Below are positions 57,300 through 64,000 of a DNA stretch of 64,000 bases, one piece after another. Within the stretch, counting starts at the first letter, position 1. Each line of letters opens with the position of its first letter. Origin of the DNA: CG2-30-58-95 sp964618215 (lineage in GTDB: Bacteria; Chloroflexota; Anaerolineae; Anaerolineales; Villigracilaceae); assembly GCA_964618215.1 (NCBI GenBank), contig CAZTZE010000003.1, positions 1 through 64,000 of the forward strand. The letters are read 5' to 3'. The notes under the pieces are model-generated. The model was not told the origin of the DNA, searched no databases, and worked only from the letters and a program-made list of their open reading frames with translations. A program made the position numbers and the translations under genes.

Positions 57300-58673
57300 C
57301 TATTCGGCCAGTTTCAGCATTACCCTCGCCATGTGTTTGGCGTGTTTCAAATACAGATCCAGGCGGATATTCTCGTTGGGGGCATGAGCGCGCGTATCCG
57401 GGTAGCCCAGCCCAGCTGTGGCGACCGGCAGACCGAGGTCGTGAATAAATGGGGCGTTTGGCCCGGAACCGCCCACCAGCGGGACGAGTTGCATCGGCGC
57501 GCCATAGACTTCGTGTGCGGTCTCGACGACCAGTTTGATGAAGGGATCGTCCGGATCCGTGCGCGCCGGGGCCTCGCCGCCCAGGTATTCGATCTGAACA
57601 TCCTCGAAGCCTTCAGCGTCCAGATGGGCGCGCAGCTTGGCGAGGATTTCCTCAGGAGTCTGGTCGGGGACGAGGCGGAAGTCCACTTTGGCCGAGGCCT
57701 GCGCCGGTTGGACGGTTTTCGAGCCGCTGCCCTGGTAGCCGGAAGTCAGCCCGCAGATGGTGCAGGTCGGCTCGAAAACCTCGGCCAGGCGCAGTTCCAC
57801 GCCGCCGCTCAAGCCGCGCACGAAGTTTTTTAAGCCGTAACGTGTCTTGTATTCGTTGGCGATTTCGGGCAGGGCGGCCATCAGTTCGCGGTCGCGGGCG
57901 CTGGGCGGCTTGACGTTATCGTAATGACCGGGGATGCGGATGCGCTCATCCGGCCCTTTAAGCGTATTCAGCGCCCAAACCAGCCGCCAGGCCGCGTTGG
58001 GGAAGATCGAGCCGCCCAGGCCGGAATGGACATCCGTGCTGGCGGTTTCGACCGAGAGTTCCACGTAGCAGATGCCGCGCAGGCCGAGGTACTGTATCGG
58101 CGTCTCCTCGTGATCCACGCCGCCAAATTCCCAGATGCAGGCGTCAGCCTCGAGCCGTTCTTTGTTCTGGCGCACAAAATTGTGCAGGTGGAGGCTGCTG
58201 GTTTCTTCTTCGCCTTCGATGATGAATTTAACGTTGCAGGGCAATAAGCTCAACTCATTCAAGAGGGCGTCAATGGCGAACAGGCGGCTGACGATGTGGC
58301 CTTTATCGTCGCTGGCGCCGCGGCCGTAGAGTTTACCCTCACGCAGGGATGGCTCGAAGGGCGGCGTCTCCCATAATTCCAGCGGCTCGGCCGGCTGGAC
58401 ATCGTAATGGTTGTAGAACAGCAGGGTTTTATCGCTCTTCCCTTTGCGCTCCCCTAAAACGACCGGCGCGCCCTCGCCGAATTCGTTGCCGGTGGGCATG
58501 ATCTCGGCGGTGAAGCCGCGCTTGCGCAGCATCCCGGCGACCAGCGCGGCGCATTCCTTCATTCCCAAATTCTGCGCGCCGACCGAGGGCTGGGCGACCA
58601 GTTGGGAAAGTTCGGCGATGCTTTCGTCGAGGTGACTTTCGAGATAGGCGTCAATTTTGGTGTAGGTGGACAT
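57300..58673 (-). CDS. M20-family metallopeptidase (dipeptidase/carboxypeptidase)
   Basis: A 457-residue zinc peptidase. Metal ligands: H89 and Asp91 (NHYDVQP), Asp122 region (GRGASDDKGH), Glu155/Glu156 (IIEGEEETSS), and a C-terminal His (LPVATAGLGYPDTRAHAPNE, His in AHAPNE). A lid domain lies at about 205-375 with STDVHSGLGGSIFPNAAWRL. It would cut dipeptides or trim C-terminal residues in the cytosol. Length and ligands are normal. Confidence 0.92.
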   Translation of the reverse strand: MSTYTKIDAYLESHLDESIAELSQLVAQPSVGAQNLGMKECAALVAGMLRKRGFTAEIMPTGNEFGEGAPVVLGERKGKSDKTLLFYNHYDVQPAEPLELWETPPFEPSLREGKLYGRGASDDKGHIVSRLFAIDALLNELSLLPCNVKFIIEGEEETSSLHLHNFVRQNKERLEADACIWEFGGVDHEETPIQYLGLRGICYVELSVETASTDVHSGLGGSIFPNAAWRLVWALNTLKGPDERIRIPGHYDNVKPPSARDRELMAALPEIANEYKTRYGLKNFVRGLSGGVELRLAEVFEPTCTICGLTSGYQGSGSKTVQPAQASAKVDFRLVPDQTPEEILAKLRAHLDAEGFEDVQIEYLGGEAPARTDPDDPFIKLVVETAHEVYGAPMQLVPLVGGSGPNAPFIHDLGLPVATAGLGYPDTRAHAPNENIRLDLYLKHAKHMARVMLKLAE

Positions 58674-58718
58674 AAGGCTCTCCTTTATGCAAACTTTGAC
58701 AATCTCAGATTATCTTTT

Positions 58719-58800
58719 TTCACCACGAAGGGCACGAAGGAGCACAAAGTATTTTGTGTTCTCGCACTCCTTTGTGATACTTTGTGCCCTTTGTGGTAAA
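58719..58800. repeat. CACAAAG/CTTTGTG inverted word array
   Basis: TTCACCACGAAGGGCACGAA and GGAGCACAAAGTA at one side, ACTTTGTGCCCTTTGTGGTA at the other: direct words that also pair across a short middle, so this may terminate transcription from both sides. Confidence 0.75.
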
Positions 58801-58849
58801 GACTTTGGAACCCTGGCTGAAATGTGACATTGACGTGATACTATGGGAT

Positions 58850-59449
58850 TCACAACCCAAACAGCCAGTCAATCGAGTAATAGCCGGCATAGGATACGTA
58901 GAGCATTTTGATGAACTGTCCCGGCCAGCACCACAGCAGGAATTTCCACAGCGGCATCTTGAGCACCCCGGCGGCCACGCCGACCAGATCGAAAAAAGGA
59001 TTGGGGATGGCAGCCAGAATAAGGATGGCCGGTCCGCCGTACTTGCGCACCCGGGCGGTGATTTTATCGTACTTCTTCCAGTTTTCGATGATGGCGCTTC
59101 CGCTGTAACCAGCCAGGTAGCCGGAAATCTCGCCGAGCGCGCCGCCGGTCGCGGCGGCCAGCGCCACGCCGAGCGGATGGAACACGCCGCTCATCGAGAA
59201 GACAACCGCCATTCCCGGCACCGGCATCAGGATGGTGGCGTAGGAAATCAAGACGATCAGGAAGATGCCCGGGTAGCCGAAATGGGCAAATTCCTGCACC
59301 CGGCCGCGGATCAGGTAAATGCCGACGGTAATGCCGATGACGACCATCAGCGCCAGAATGCGCAAGACGGTCGTGTGCCATGCCTGCTTCGGTTTGGCAG
59401 GCGGGGCAGGTCTCTCGTCTGCGCCTTCGACAGGTTTGTCCAATGTCAT
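58850..59449 (-). CDS. VTT/DedA-family membrane protein
   Basis: A 199-residue protein with about five membrane segments. FAHFGYPGIFLIVLISYATI, LMPVPGMAVVFSMSGVFHPL, AATGGALGEISGYLAGYSGS (G-x-x-x-G and E-x-x-G-Y-x-x-G motif of the family), and ILAAIPNPFFDLVGVAAGVL with the F-N-P-F-F motif. DedA/VTT proteins help recycle lipid carriers (undecaprenyl-phosphate or phospholipids). The N-terminus is a Pro/Ala/Lys-rich cytosolic tail. ATGA overlap with the cyclophilin gene. Confidence 0.88.
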   Translation of the reverse strand: MTLDKPVEGADERPAPPAKPKQAWHTTVLRILALMVVIGITVGIYLIRGRVQEFAHFGYPGIFLIVLISYATILMPVPGMAVVFSMSGVFHPLGVALAAATGGALGEISGYLAGYSGSAIIENWKKYDKITARVRKYGGPAILILAAIPNPFFDLVGVAAGVLKMPLWKFLLWCWPGQFIKMLYVSYAGYYSIDWLFGL

Positions 59450-59958
59450 CGCTCGCTAATTTCAACCGAAAGGATTTTCACGCCCGGATATTCGGGGCGC
59501 ATTGGGTCACGCGGCGGGATGGACAGCAGCACGTCCATGCCACTGGTAATCTGCCCGAAGAGGCTGTGCTTGTTATCCAGCCAAGGAGTGGGGACATGGG
59601 TGATGAAGAACTGCGAGCCGTTGGTGCCCGGCCCGGCATTGGCCATCGAGAGCAGACCCGGTTTATCGTGCTTCAGGGAGGGGTGAAATTCGTCGGCGAA
59701 GCGGTAACCGGGACCGCCGCTGCCCGTGCCGGTCGGGTCGCCGCCCTGAGTCATGAAATTGGTTATGACGCGGTGGAAGATGATGCCATCGTAAAACCCC
59801 TCGCGCGCCAGAAAGACGAAGTTATTGACCGTGCGCGGGGTTTTGTCGGCGAAGAGTTCAATTATAATGTCACCTTTGTCGGTGCTGAGTGTGGCCGTGT
59901 ATTTCTTTTTCGGGTCAACGACCATTTCGGGCGGTTTGTTCCATTGTTTGGGACTCAT
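59446..59958 (-). CDS. Peptidyl-prolyl cis-trans isomerase, cyclophilin type
   Basis: 170 residues from the ATG at 59958. IIIELFADKTPRTVNNFVFL, GIIFHRVITNFMTQGGDPTG then TGSGGPGYRFADEF, and SMANAGPGTNGSQFFITHVP hold the catalytic Arg, Phe, Met and Gln of the cyclophilin site. No signal peptide, so it acts in the cytosol on proline bonds of folding proteins. GGAAG before this ATG decides the start; the earlier in-frame ATG lies in an array. Confidence 0.94.
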   Translation of the reverse strand: MSPKQWNKPPEMVVDPKKKYTATLSTDKGDIIIELFADKTPRTVNNFVFLAREGFYDGIIFHRVITNFMTQGGDPTGTGSGGPGYRFADEFHPSLKHDKPGLLSMANAGPGTNGSQFFITHVPTPWLDNKHSLFGQITSGMDVLLSIPPRDPMRPEYPGVKILSVEISER

Positions 59959-59971
59959 AGGCTTCCTTTCG

Positions 59972-60058
59972 AGATTCGAGAATAGAGAATGGAGAATAGA
60001 GAATAGATATTCGTTCAATTACCGATAAACCGACTCGCTGACTCCCGACTCGCTGAAT
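59972..60058. repeat. GAATAGAGAATGGAGAATAG and CGCTGACTC word arrays
   Basis: GAGAATAGAGAATGGAGAAT words (59978-60006), then CGACTCGCTGACTC and CGACTCGCTGAATC (60030-60058), the latter shared with other arrays of the window. They fill the cyclophilin-udk gap. Confidence 0.7.
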
Positions 60059-60060
60059 CG

Positions 60061-60684
60061 TTACCTCAGCAATGCCTCAATCCGCGCCACGACCATATCC
60101 AGCGCGGCGGCGTTGAATCCGCCTTCGGGGATGATCACATCCGCGTAACGCTTGGAAGATTCGACAAATTCCAAATGCATCGGGCGGACGGTAGACATGT
60201 ATTGCTTGATGACCGATTCGGTCGTCCGGCCGCGCTCTTCGATATCACGCTGCAAACGGCGGATGAAACGCAGGTCTGAATCGGTATCCACGAAAATTTT
60301 GACGTCAAATAATTTACGCAGGGCGGGTTCGGTAAAAATCAAAATGCCCTCCACCAGGATGACCCGGCGCGGGGCAATTTTGATGACCTTGTCGGTGCGG
60401 CTGTGAGTGGCGAAGTCGTAAATCGGCGCTTCGACCGGCTGGCCGTTTTTCAATTGTTCGATGTGGCGGGTGAGTAATTCAGTCTCCAGCGAGTTCGGGT
60501 GATCAAAATTGACCTCGGCGCGTTGCACCGGCGGCAAGCCCGAAAGGTCTTTATAGTACGAATCGTGCTGGAGAAAAGCGATCCGGTCGGGGCCGACGCG
60601 CTGGAGGATGGCCTGGGCGACGGTGGTTTTACCGGAGCCGGAACCGCCGGCGATGCCGATGACGAGCGGGGTGTTGTTGGGCAT
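60061..60684 (-). CDS. udk: Uridine kinase
   Basis: A 207-residue P-loop kinase that phosphorylates uridine and cytidine in salvage. Walker A AGGSGSGKTTVA at 12-23, the substrate region LQHDSYYKDLSGLPP, VNFDHPNSLETELL, RVILVEGILIFTEPALR and DLRFIRRLQRDIEERGRTTE with the lid arginines. Normal length. The start codon is 12 bp from a GAGTAGG repeat (60697-60716), so the leader has been disturbed. Confidence 0.95.
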   Translation of the reverse strand: MPNNTPLVIGIAGGSGSGKTTVAQAILQRVGPDRIAFLQHDSYYKDLSGLPPVQRAEVNFDHPNSLETELLTRHIEQLKNGQPVEAPIYDFATHSRTDKVIKIAPRRVILVEGILIFTEPALRKLFDVKIFVDTDSDLRFIRRLQRDIEERGRTTESVIKQYMSTVRPMHLEFVESSKRYADVIIPEGGFNAAALDMVVARIEALLR

Positions 60685-60717
60685 GGATGAGTCTTACCGA
60701 GTAGGTGCTGCGCAGAC

Positions 60718-61356
60718 TCACTCGCGAATATCCACCAGCGTCTCAACCAATGGCTCGACGGCGGTTTTCACAGCTTCCTTCTTGAGGCCAGTAACCTTGA
60801 AGGTGATCATACGGTTGGAAGGATCCTCGCCGGTAAATACACCGAAGGCGATGAAATTGCCGCCCAGCGAGGAGATGGCCTGGGTGACCTTCGCCAGTTG
60901 ACCGGGTTTTTCGGCTACCAGCGCAGTGACGCGCACGCCCATCTCGCGGGCGCCCATCAGTTCCAGGAAGATCTTGAACAGGTCCGTCTCGGTGATGATG
61001 CCCACCACGCGACCTTTGCGCAACACCGGCAGACCGCCGATCTTGTTGTCAGCCATGATGCGCGCCGCTTCTTCGATGGGAGTATCTTCATCAATTGTAA
61101 AGACTTTTTTGTTCATCACCTCGGCAATGGTGATCTTGCTGAGCAGGTAGTTCATTTCCCAGATGCTCAAGGAGCTGACCGGGGAGGGGGATGCGTTGAG
61201 CAGGTCCTTGTCTGAGACGATGCCAACCAGCTTCCCGTTTTTCACGACCGGGGCGCGGCGGATATGCTCTTTCTTGAACAGACTGAGCGCATCGTGGATT
61301 GGCAAGTTTGGGGAAATCGAGATGACCGGATGAGACATTCGTTCGCCGACGAGCAT
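60718..61356 (-). CDS. CBS-pair and ACT domain protein (AcuB-like)
   Basis: 212 residues from the ATG at 61356. Two CBS domains at about 1-135 (HPVISISPNLPIHDALSLFK, APVVKNGKLVGIVSDKDLL; VFTIDEDTPIEEAARIMADN, LPVLRKGRVVGIITETDLFK) and an ACT domain at about 145-205 (VRVTALVAEKPGQLAKVTQA). CBS pairs bind adenine nucleotides; ACT domains bind amino acids, so it is likely a metabolic sensor; relatives include AcuB of acetoin use. GGAGG lies before this ATG. Confidence 0.9.
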   Translation of the reverse strand: MLVGERMSHPVISISPNLPIHDALSLFKKEHIRRAPVVKNGKLVGIVSDKDLLNASPSPVSSLSIWEMNYLLSKITIAEVMNKKVFTIDEDTPIEEAARIMADNKIGGLPVLRKGRVVGIITETDLFKIFLELMGAREMGVRVTALVAEKPGQLAKVTQAISSLGGNFIAFGVFTGEDPSNRMITFKVTGLKKEAVKTAVEPLVETLVDIRE

Positions 61357-61460
61357 AGGAACCTCCTTCGAGTTAGATGATTGAATTATACCCCACAGCT
61401 CGCGCATGAAAATTATGGCTCTCTGGGATTTGCCGTGATTCGTACACCCCCGAACTGCGG

Positions 61461-61570
61461 GGGTACACGGATTGCACGGATTTTACGGAATCTCACCGAG
61501 TAGGCCTTCGGCGGAAAAAACCCTAAAAAATCCATGCTTTTTCCGTGCTCGTCCGTGTAATCCGTGTTCA
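61461..61570. repeat. ACGGATT inverted word array with a nested GAGTAGG repeat
   Basis: GGGTACACGGATTGCACGGA and TTTTACGGAA at the left, CCGTGCTCGTCCGTGTAATC and CGTGTTC at the right. CCGAGTAGGCCTTCGGCGGA lies in the middle (61496-61514). Between the CBS-ACT gene and the Lrp promoter. Confidence 0.7.
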
Positions 61571-61675
61571 AATTTGGTTGAGAAAAGGAGAAAGTACTTT
61601 GTAAATTGTTAGATGTAATTTGCCGGAAAAAATTGCAAGACAGTCGGGAAGTTTGGACGATATGACAAATGTCAC

Positions 61676-61705
61676 TTGACATGCCCTGTGAAAATTTAGT
61701 AGAGT
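61676..61705 (+). promoter_or_regulatory. Promoter of the Lrp-aminotransferase operon
   Basis: TTGACA at 61676-61681, an 18 bp spacer and TAGAGT at 61700-61705 (four of six consensus bases). An AT-rich stretch GACAAATGTCACTTGACATG overlaps it and holds TGTCA and TGACA words in opposite directions, a possible Lrp autoregulatory site. Confidence 0.55.
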
Positions 61706-61747
61706 GTATTTATCGTTCGTCGGAAAAGGAATAGAAATAGTGAAAAA

Positions 61748-62221
61748 ATGTACGAAACCGACAAAATAGACCATAAAATTGTCGAATTGCTCATGGAAGA
61801 CGGGCGCATGCCGGCCGCGGAGATTGCGCGGCAGGTGGGCATTTCCGAGCGCACAGTCCGTTACCGCATCGAACGCATGGTCACGGATGGCCTGATCAAA
61901 ATCAGCGCCATTGTCAATCCCAAGTCGTTTGGCTATTCCACCGTCGCGGATGTCTTCCTTGAGGTCGAATCCGATTCGATTCTCGAAGTGGCGAAAAAAG
62001 TCACCGAATATGCATGCGTCAGCTATGTGGCTTGCGCCATCGGCGAGACGGACGTCAGCGTTCAGCTCTTTGCCAAAGATACCGCGGAGGTCTATCGCTT
62101 TGTGACGGAGGTCATCGGCAAAATCCCCGGCGTGCGCAAGACAACCACCTCCATTGTACCGGTTGTCATGAAAGACGTGTATCAGTGGCGGGTGCCGTAC
62201 GGCAGTGAGCAAAAAGGTTGA
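61748..62221 (+). CDS. Lrp/AsnC-family transcriptional regulator
   Basis: A 157-residue regulator: helix-turn-helix at about 8-50 (IDHKIVELLMEDGRMPAAEI, ARQVGISERTVRYRIERMV) and a RAM/ACT-like ligand domain at about 65-145 (VADVFLEVESDSILEVAKKV, YVACAIGETDVSVQLFAKDT). Such proteins sense amino acids. The two aminotransferase genes right after it are its probable targets, which suggests feedback by an amino acid they make or use. Confidence 0.92.
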   Translation: MYETDKIDHKIVELLMEDGRMPAAEIARQVGISERTVRYRIERMVTDGLIKISAIVNPKSFGYSTVADVFLEVESDSILEVAKKVTEYACVSYVACAIGETDVSVQLFAKDTAEVYRFVTEVIGKIPGVRKTTTSIVPVVMKDVYQWRVPYGSEQKG

Positions 62222-62234
62222 GGAGGCATTTCGG

Positions 62235-63539
62235 ATGAATATTGCCTGGAATAAGAACAAAGCATTGCAGCAGCGGGCGCAGAAGGTGATGCCGCTGGGC
62301 GTCAACTCGAATTTCCGATTTTGGGGCGAAGGTATTACGCCTTACATGCAGAAGGCGAAAGGCGCGTATCTCTGGGACGCGGATGGGAACAAATACATTG
62401 ACTATCGGCTGGGTTTTGGCCCAATCATCCTGGGTCATGCTTACGAGACGGTCAACGCCAAAGTGCGCGAAGAAATCGAACTTGGCACGCTGGCGGCGAT
62501 GACCGGTGAACTGGAAATCGCGGTCGCCGAGAAAATCGTGGCAATGTGCCCGGCCGTCGAGATGGTGCGATTTGCATGCTCCGGCACCGAGGCGACGATG
62601 CACGCCCTGCGCGTGGCGCGCGCCTACACCGGCCGCGAGAAAGTCATCAAATTCGAGGGCATGTATCACGGCTTTCAGGATTACACGCTTTGGTCAACCT
62701 ACGCGCCGACGGAGGCTTACGGCAACGAGCGCAATCCAATCCCGGTGCCGTCCAGTTCGGGCATTCCCCGTCACCTGAACGAGCTTATCATCACGCTGCC
62801 TTTCAACAACGCTGAAATTTTGGAAGCAACCTTGAGGAGCGTTGGCGGGCAAGTGGCGGCCATCATCGTCGAACCGTGCATGGGCAACTGTGGGGCGATC
62901 TTGCCGGTCAGGGGTTTCCTGCAATTCATCCGTAAACAATGCGACAAATATGGCATCGTCTTTATTCTCGACGAAGTCAAGACCGGCTTCCGCATTGCCA
63001 ACGGCGGAGCGCAGGAATATTACCGCATCCAACCGGACTTGGCGACGTATGCCAAAGCCCTGGCCAACGGTTACCCGCTGGCGGCATTTGGAGGCAAGAA
63101 GGAGATCATGAGCATTATCGGTCACGGCGTGGCACAGGGCGGGACGTTCAATAACAACAAGCCCGGCGTCGCCGCAGCCTGGGCCACGCTGACCGTGCTG
63201 GAAAAAGAGCCGGTGATGAAAACCATCGAGAAACGCGGTAAACGGTTGATGGATGGGATTTCAAAGATTTTGACCGAAGCCGGCATCCCGTTTTGCATGA
63301 ACGGTTACCCGGCCATGTTCTCGTATGCCATCGGCGTGGAAAAAGTCAGCGACCAGCGTTCGTGGGACAAGAGCGATAAGGGATACTATCTTGCTCTGAT
63401 TGATGCGCTGGTCGAGCGCGGCGTAATGCCCGACCACGATCCGCGCGAGCCGTGGTTTTTATGTTACTCGCACAGCGAGGCGGATATTGACCGCACGCTG
63501 GAAGTTTTTCGCGAGGCGGTAAAAGCGGCCAGAAGGTAG
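62235..63539 (+). CDS. Class III aminotransferase, glutamate-1-semialdehyde-mutase-like
   Basis: 434 residues. LWDADGNKYIDYRLGFGPII near the start, FACSGTEATMHALRVARAYT for PLP phosphate, IIVEPCMGN, FILDEVKTGFR with the PLP Asp, and the Schiff-base Lys in ATYAKALANGYPLAAFGG. It resembles HemL-type enzymes but the HemL-specific parts are not exact, so a different amino donor or mutase role is likely. The ATG at 62235 is preferred over GTG 62205 because GAGGAGG stands 8 nt before it. Downstream of the Lrp gene, same unit. Confidence 0.9.
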   Translation: MNIAWNKNKALQQRAQKVMPLGVNSNFRFWGEGITPYMQKAKGAYLWDADGNKYIDYRLGFGPIILGHAYETVNAKVREEIELGTLAAMTGELEIAVAEKIVAMCPAVEMVRFACSGTEATMHALRVARAYTGREKVIKFEGMYHGFQDYTLWSTYAPTEAYGNERNPIPVPSSSGIPRHLNELIITLPFNNAEILEATLRSVGGQVAAIIVEPCMGNCGAILPVRGFLQFIRKQCDKYGIVFILDEVKTGFRIANGGAQEYYRIQPDLATYAKALANGYPLAAFGGKKEIMSIIGHGVAQGGTFNNNKPGVAAAWATLTVLEKEPVMKTIEKRGKRLMDGISKILTEAGIPFCMNGYPAMFSYAIGVEKVSDQRSWDKSDKGYYLALIDALVERGVMPDHDPREPWFLCYSHSEADIDRTLEVFREAVKAARR

Positions 63540-63645
63540 GCATGGAAACAAGTAGGCAAGGAAACAAGTATGTCAGCAGACACAATAACAAGGAAACACG
63601 TTATGCTTGTTTACTTGTTTACTTGTTTCCTTGTTTACCTCCCCC
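63540..63645. repeat. GGAAACAAGTA word array
   Basis: GGCATGGAAACAAGTAGGCA, AGGAAACAAGTATG and AGGAAACACG in one direction, then CTTGTTTACTTGTTTACTTG and TTTCCTTGTTTACC in the other. Direct and inverted copies could form a long hairpin between the two aminotransferase genes. Confidence 0.8.
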
Positions 63646-63657
63646 CAAGGAGCAACC

Positions 63658-64000
63658 ATGACCAAACTTACATCCCAAGAAATCGTCGCGCTGAACAGGG
63701 AATACACCTTCTTTTCCTGGTCGGTGCAGAACCAGACCGCGCCCATCCCGATGACGAAGGCCGAAGGGATTTATTTCTGGGACGCGGACGGCAAACGCTA
63801 TCTTGATTTCTCTTCGCAACTGATGAACATGAATATCGGCCACCAGCACCCGAAAGTGGTCAAGGCCATCCAGGAACAGGCTGGCACGCTGTGTTTTGCC
63901 CATCCTGCCATCGCCACTGAGCCGCGCGGTTTGCTGGGCAAGAAACTGGCCGAGGTCACGCCCGGCAACCTAAAAAAGACTTTCTTCACGCTGGGCGGCG
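63658..64000 (+). CDS. Class III aminotransferase, 5' part only
   Basis: The first 114 codons; the gene continues past the right edge. It starts MTKLTSQEIVALNREYTFFS, then WDADGKRYLDFSSQLMNMNI and GHQHPKVVKAIQEQAG, which is the N-terminus of fold-type I class III (omega) aminotransferases acting on taurine, beta-alanine or diamines. AAGGAG stands 6 nt before the ATG. Probably co-transcribed with the Lrp gene and the first aminotransferase. The Schiff-base Lys is outside the window. Confidence 0.85.
   Translation, partial: MTKLTSQEIVALNREYTFFSWSVQNQTAPIPMTKAEGIYFWDADGKRYLDFSSQLMNMNIGHQHPKVVKAIQEQAGTLCFAHPAIATEPRGLLGKKLAEVTPGNLKKTFFTLGG

Noticed and set aside
1..64000. tRNA, rRNA, prophage or plasmid origin
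   Set aside because: No stretch folds or reads like these; core genes of a chromosome predominate.

Overview
The window looks like a chromosomal segment of a GC-rich, free-living bacterium. I think a member of the Chloroflexota (class Anaerolineae or close to it) is most likely. This rests on the mix of families seen: a lone Roadblock/LC7 protein, a small cold-shock-like RRM protein, a TPR protein with many DWL/DWM motifs, lipoproteins of a Chloroflexota style, GH38 and GH1 glycosidases, and very many short repeats between genes. No rRNA or tRNA gene, CRISPR array or prophage is visible.

Layout. 1-11.4 kb: 5' end of enolase, an antitoxin with a ruined toxin, an acyltransferase, CTP synthase, Roadblock protein, acyl-CoA dehydrogenase, AlkD-like repair protein, a GT-C glycosyltransferase, CPBP protease, GNAT, ComEA, a methyltransferase and uracil phosphoribosyltransferase. 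11.6-16.5 kb: a CheY-like/radical-SAM pair, a GH38 mannosidase heavily interrupted by repeats, and an RRM protein. 16.7-21.3 kb: an AT-rich island with a 1103-residue protein (nuclease-like N-terminus plus helical repeats), a decayed stretch and a VapBC module. 21.3-34.9 kb: flippase-like membrane protein, beta-glucosidase, a GxxExxY gene bracketed by inverted repeats, ruvB, queA, a family-5 uracil-DNA glycosylase, a cyanophycinase-like protein, pyrimidine phosphorylase, the DWL-motif TPR protein and ndk. 34.9-39.4 kb: accessory zone with an attC-like palindrome, a beta-helix lipoprotein, gene fragments, an FAD oxidoreductase and an IS110 remnant. 39.5-50.8 kb: xanthine-dehydrogenase-type molybdenum hydroxylase genes (FAD and 2Fe-2S subunits fused), class II aldolase, Nudix, rsmD, URO-D-like protein, thioesterase, GtrA and a sugar-nucleotide epimerase. 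50.9-64 kb: G5/beta-propeller lipoprotein, scpB, rluB-type pseudouridine synthase, acetyltransferase, an acquired methyltransferase, M20 peptidase, VTT membrane protein, cyclophilin, uridine kinase, a CBS-ACT protein, and an Lrp regulator followed by two class III aminotransferases.

The most unusual property is the density of small repeats and where they sit. There are (i) MITE-like elements of 170-210 bp with two types of terminal inverted repeat, one copy being a hybrid of both types, several of them abutting stop codons; (ii) near-perfect 21-31 bp palindromes; and (iii) arrays of 7-15 nt words. Classes ii and iii occur between genes but also inside open reading frames without breaking them (mannosidase, beta-glucosidase, both molybdenum hydroxylase genes, queA, the URO-D-like gene, the TPR gene), adding extra peptide in what look like surface loops. 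This resembles the in-frame palindromic elements known from Rickettsia. The best candidate for an undescribed functional system is the island gene at 16.7-20.0 kb, which reads like a stand-alone nuclease/sensor defence protein. Pyrimidine salvage genes (pyrG, upp, pdp, udk, ndk) are well represented but scattered, not in one operon.
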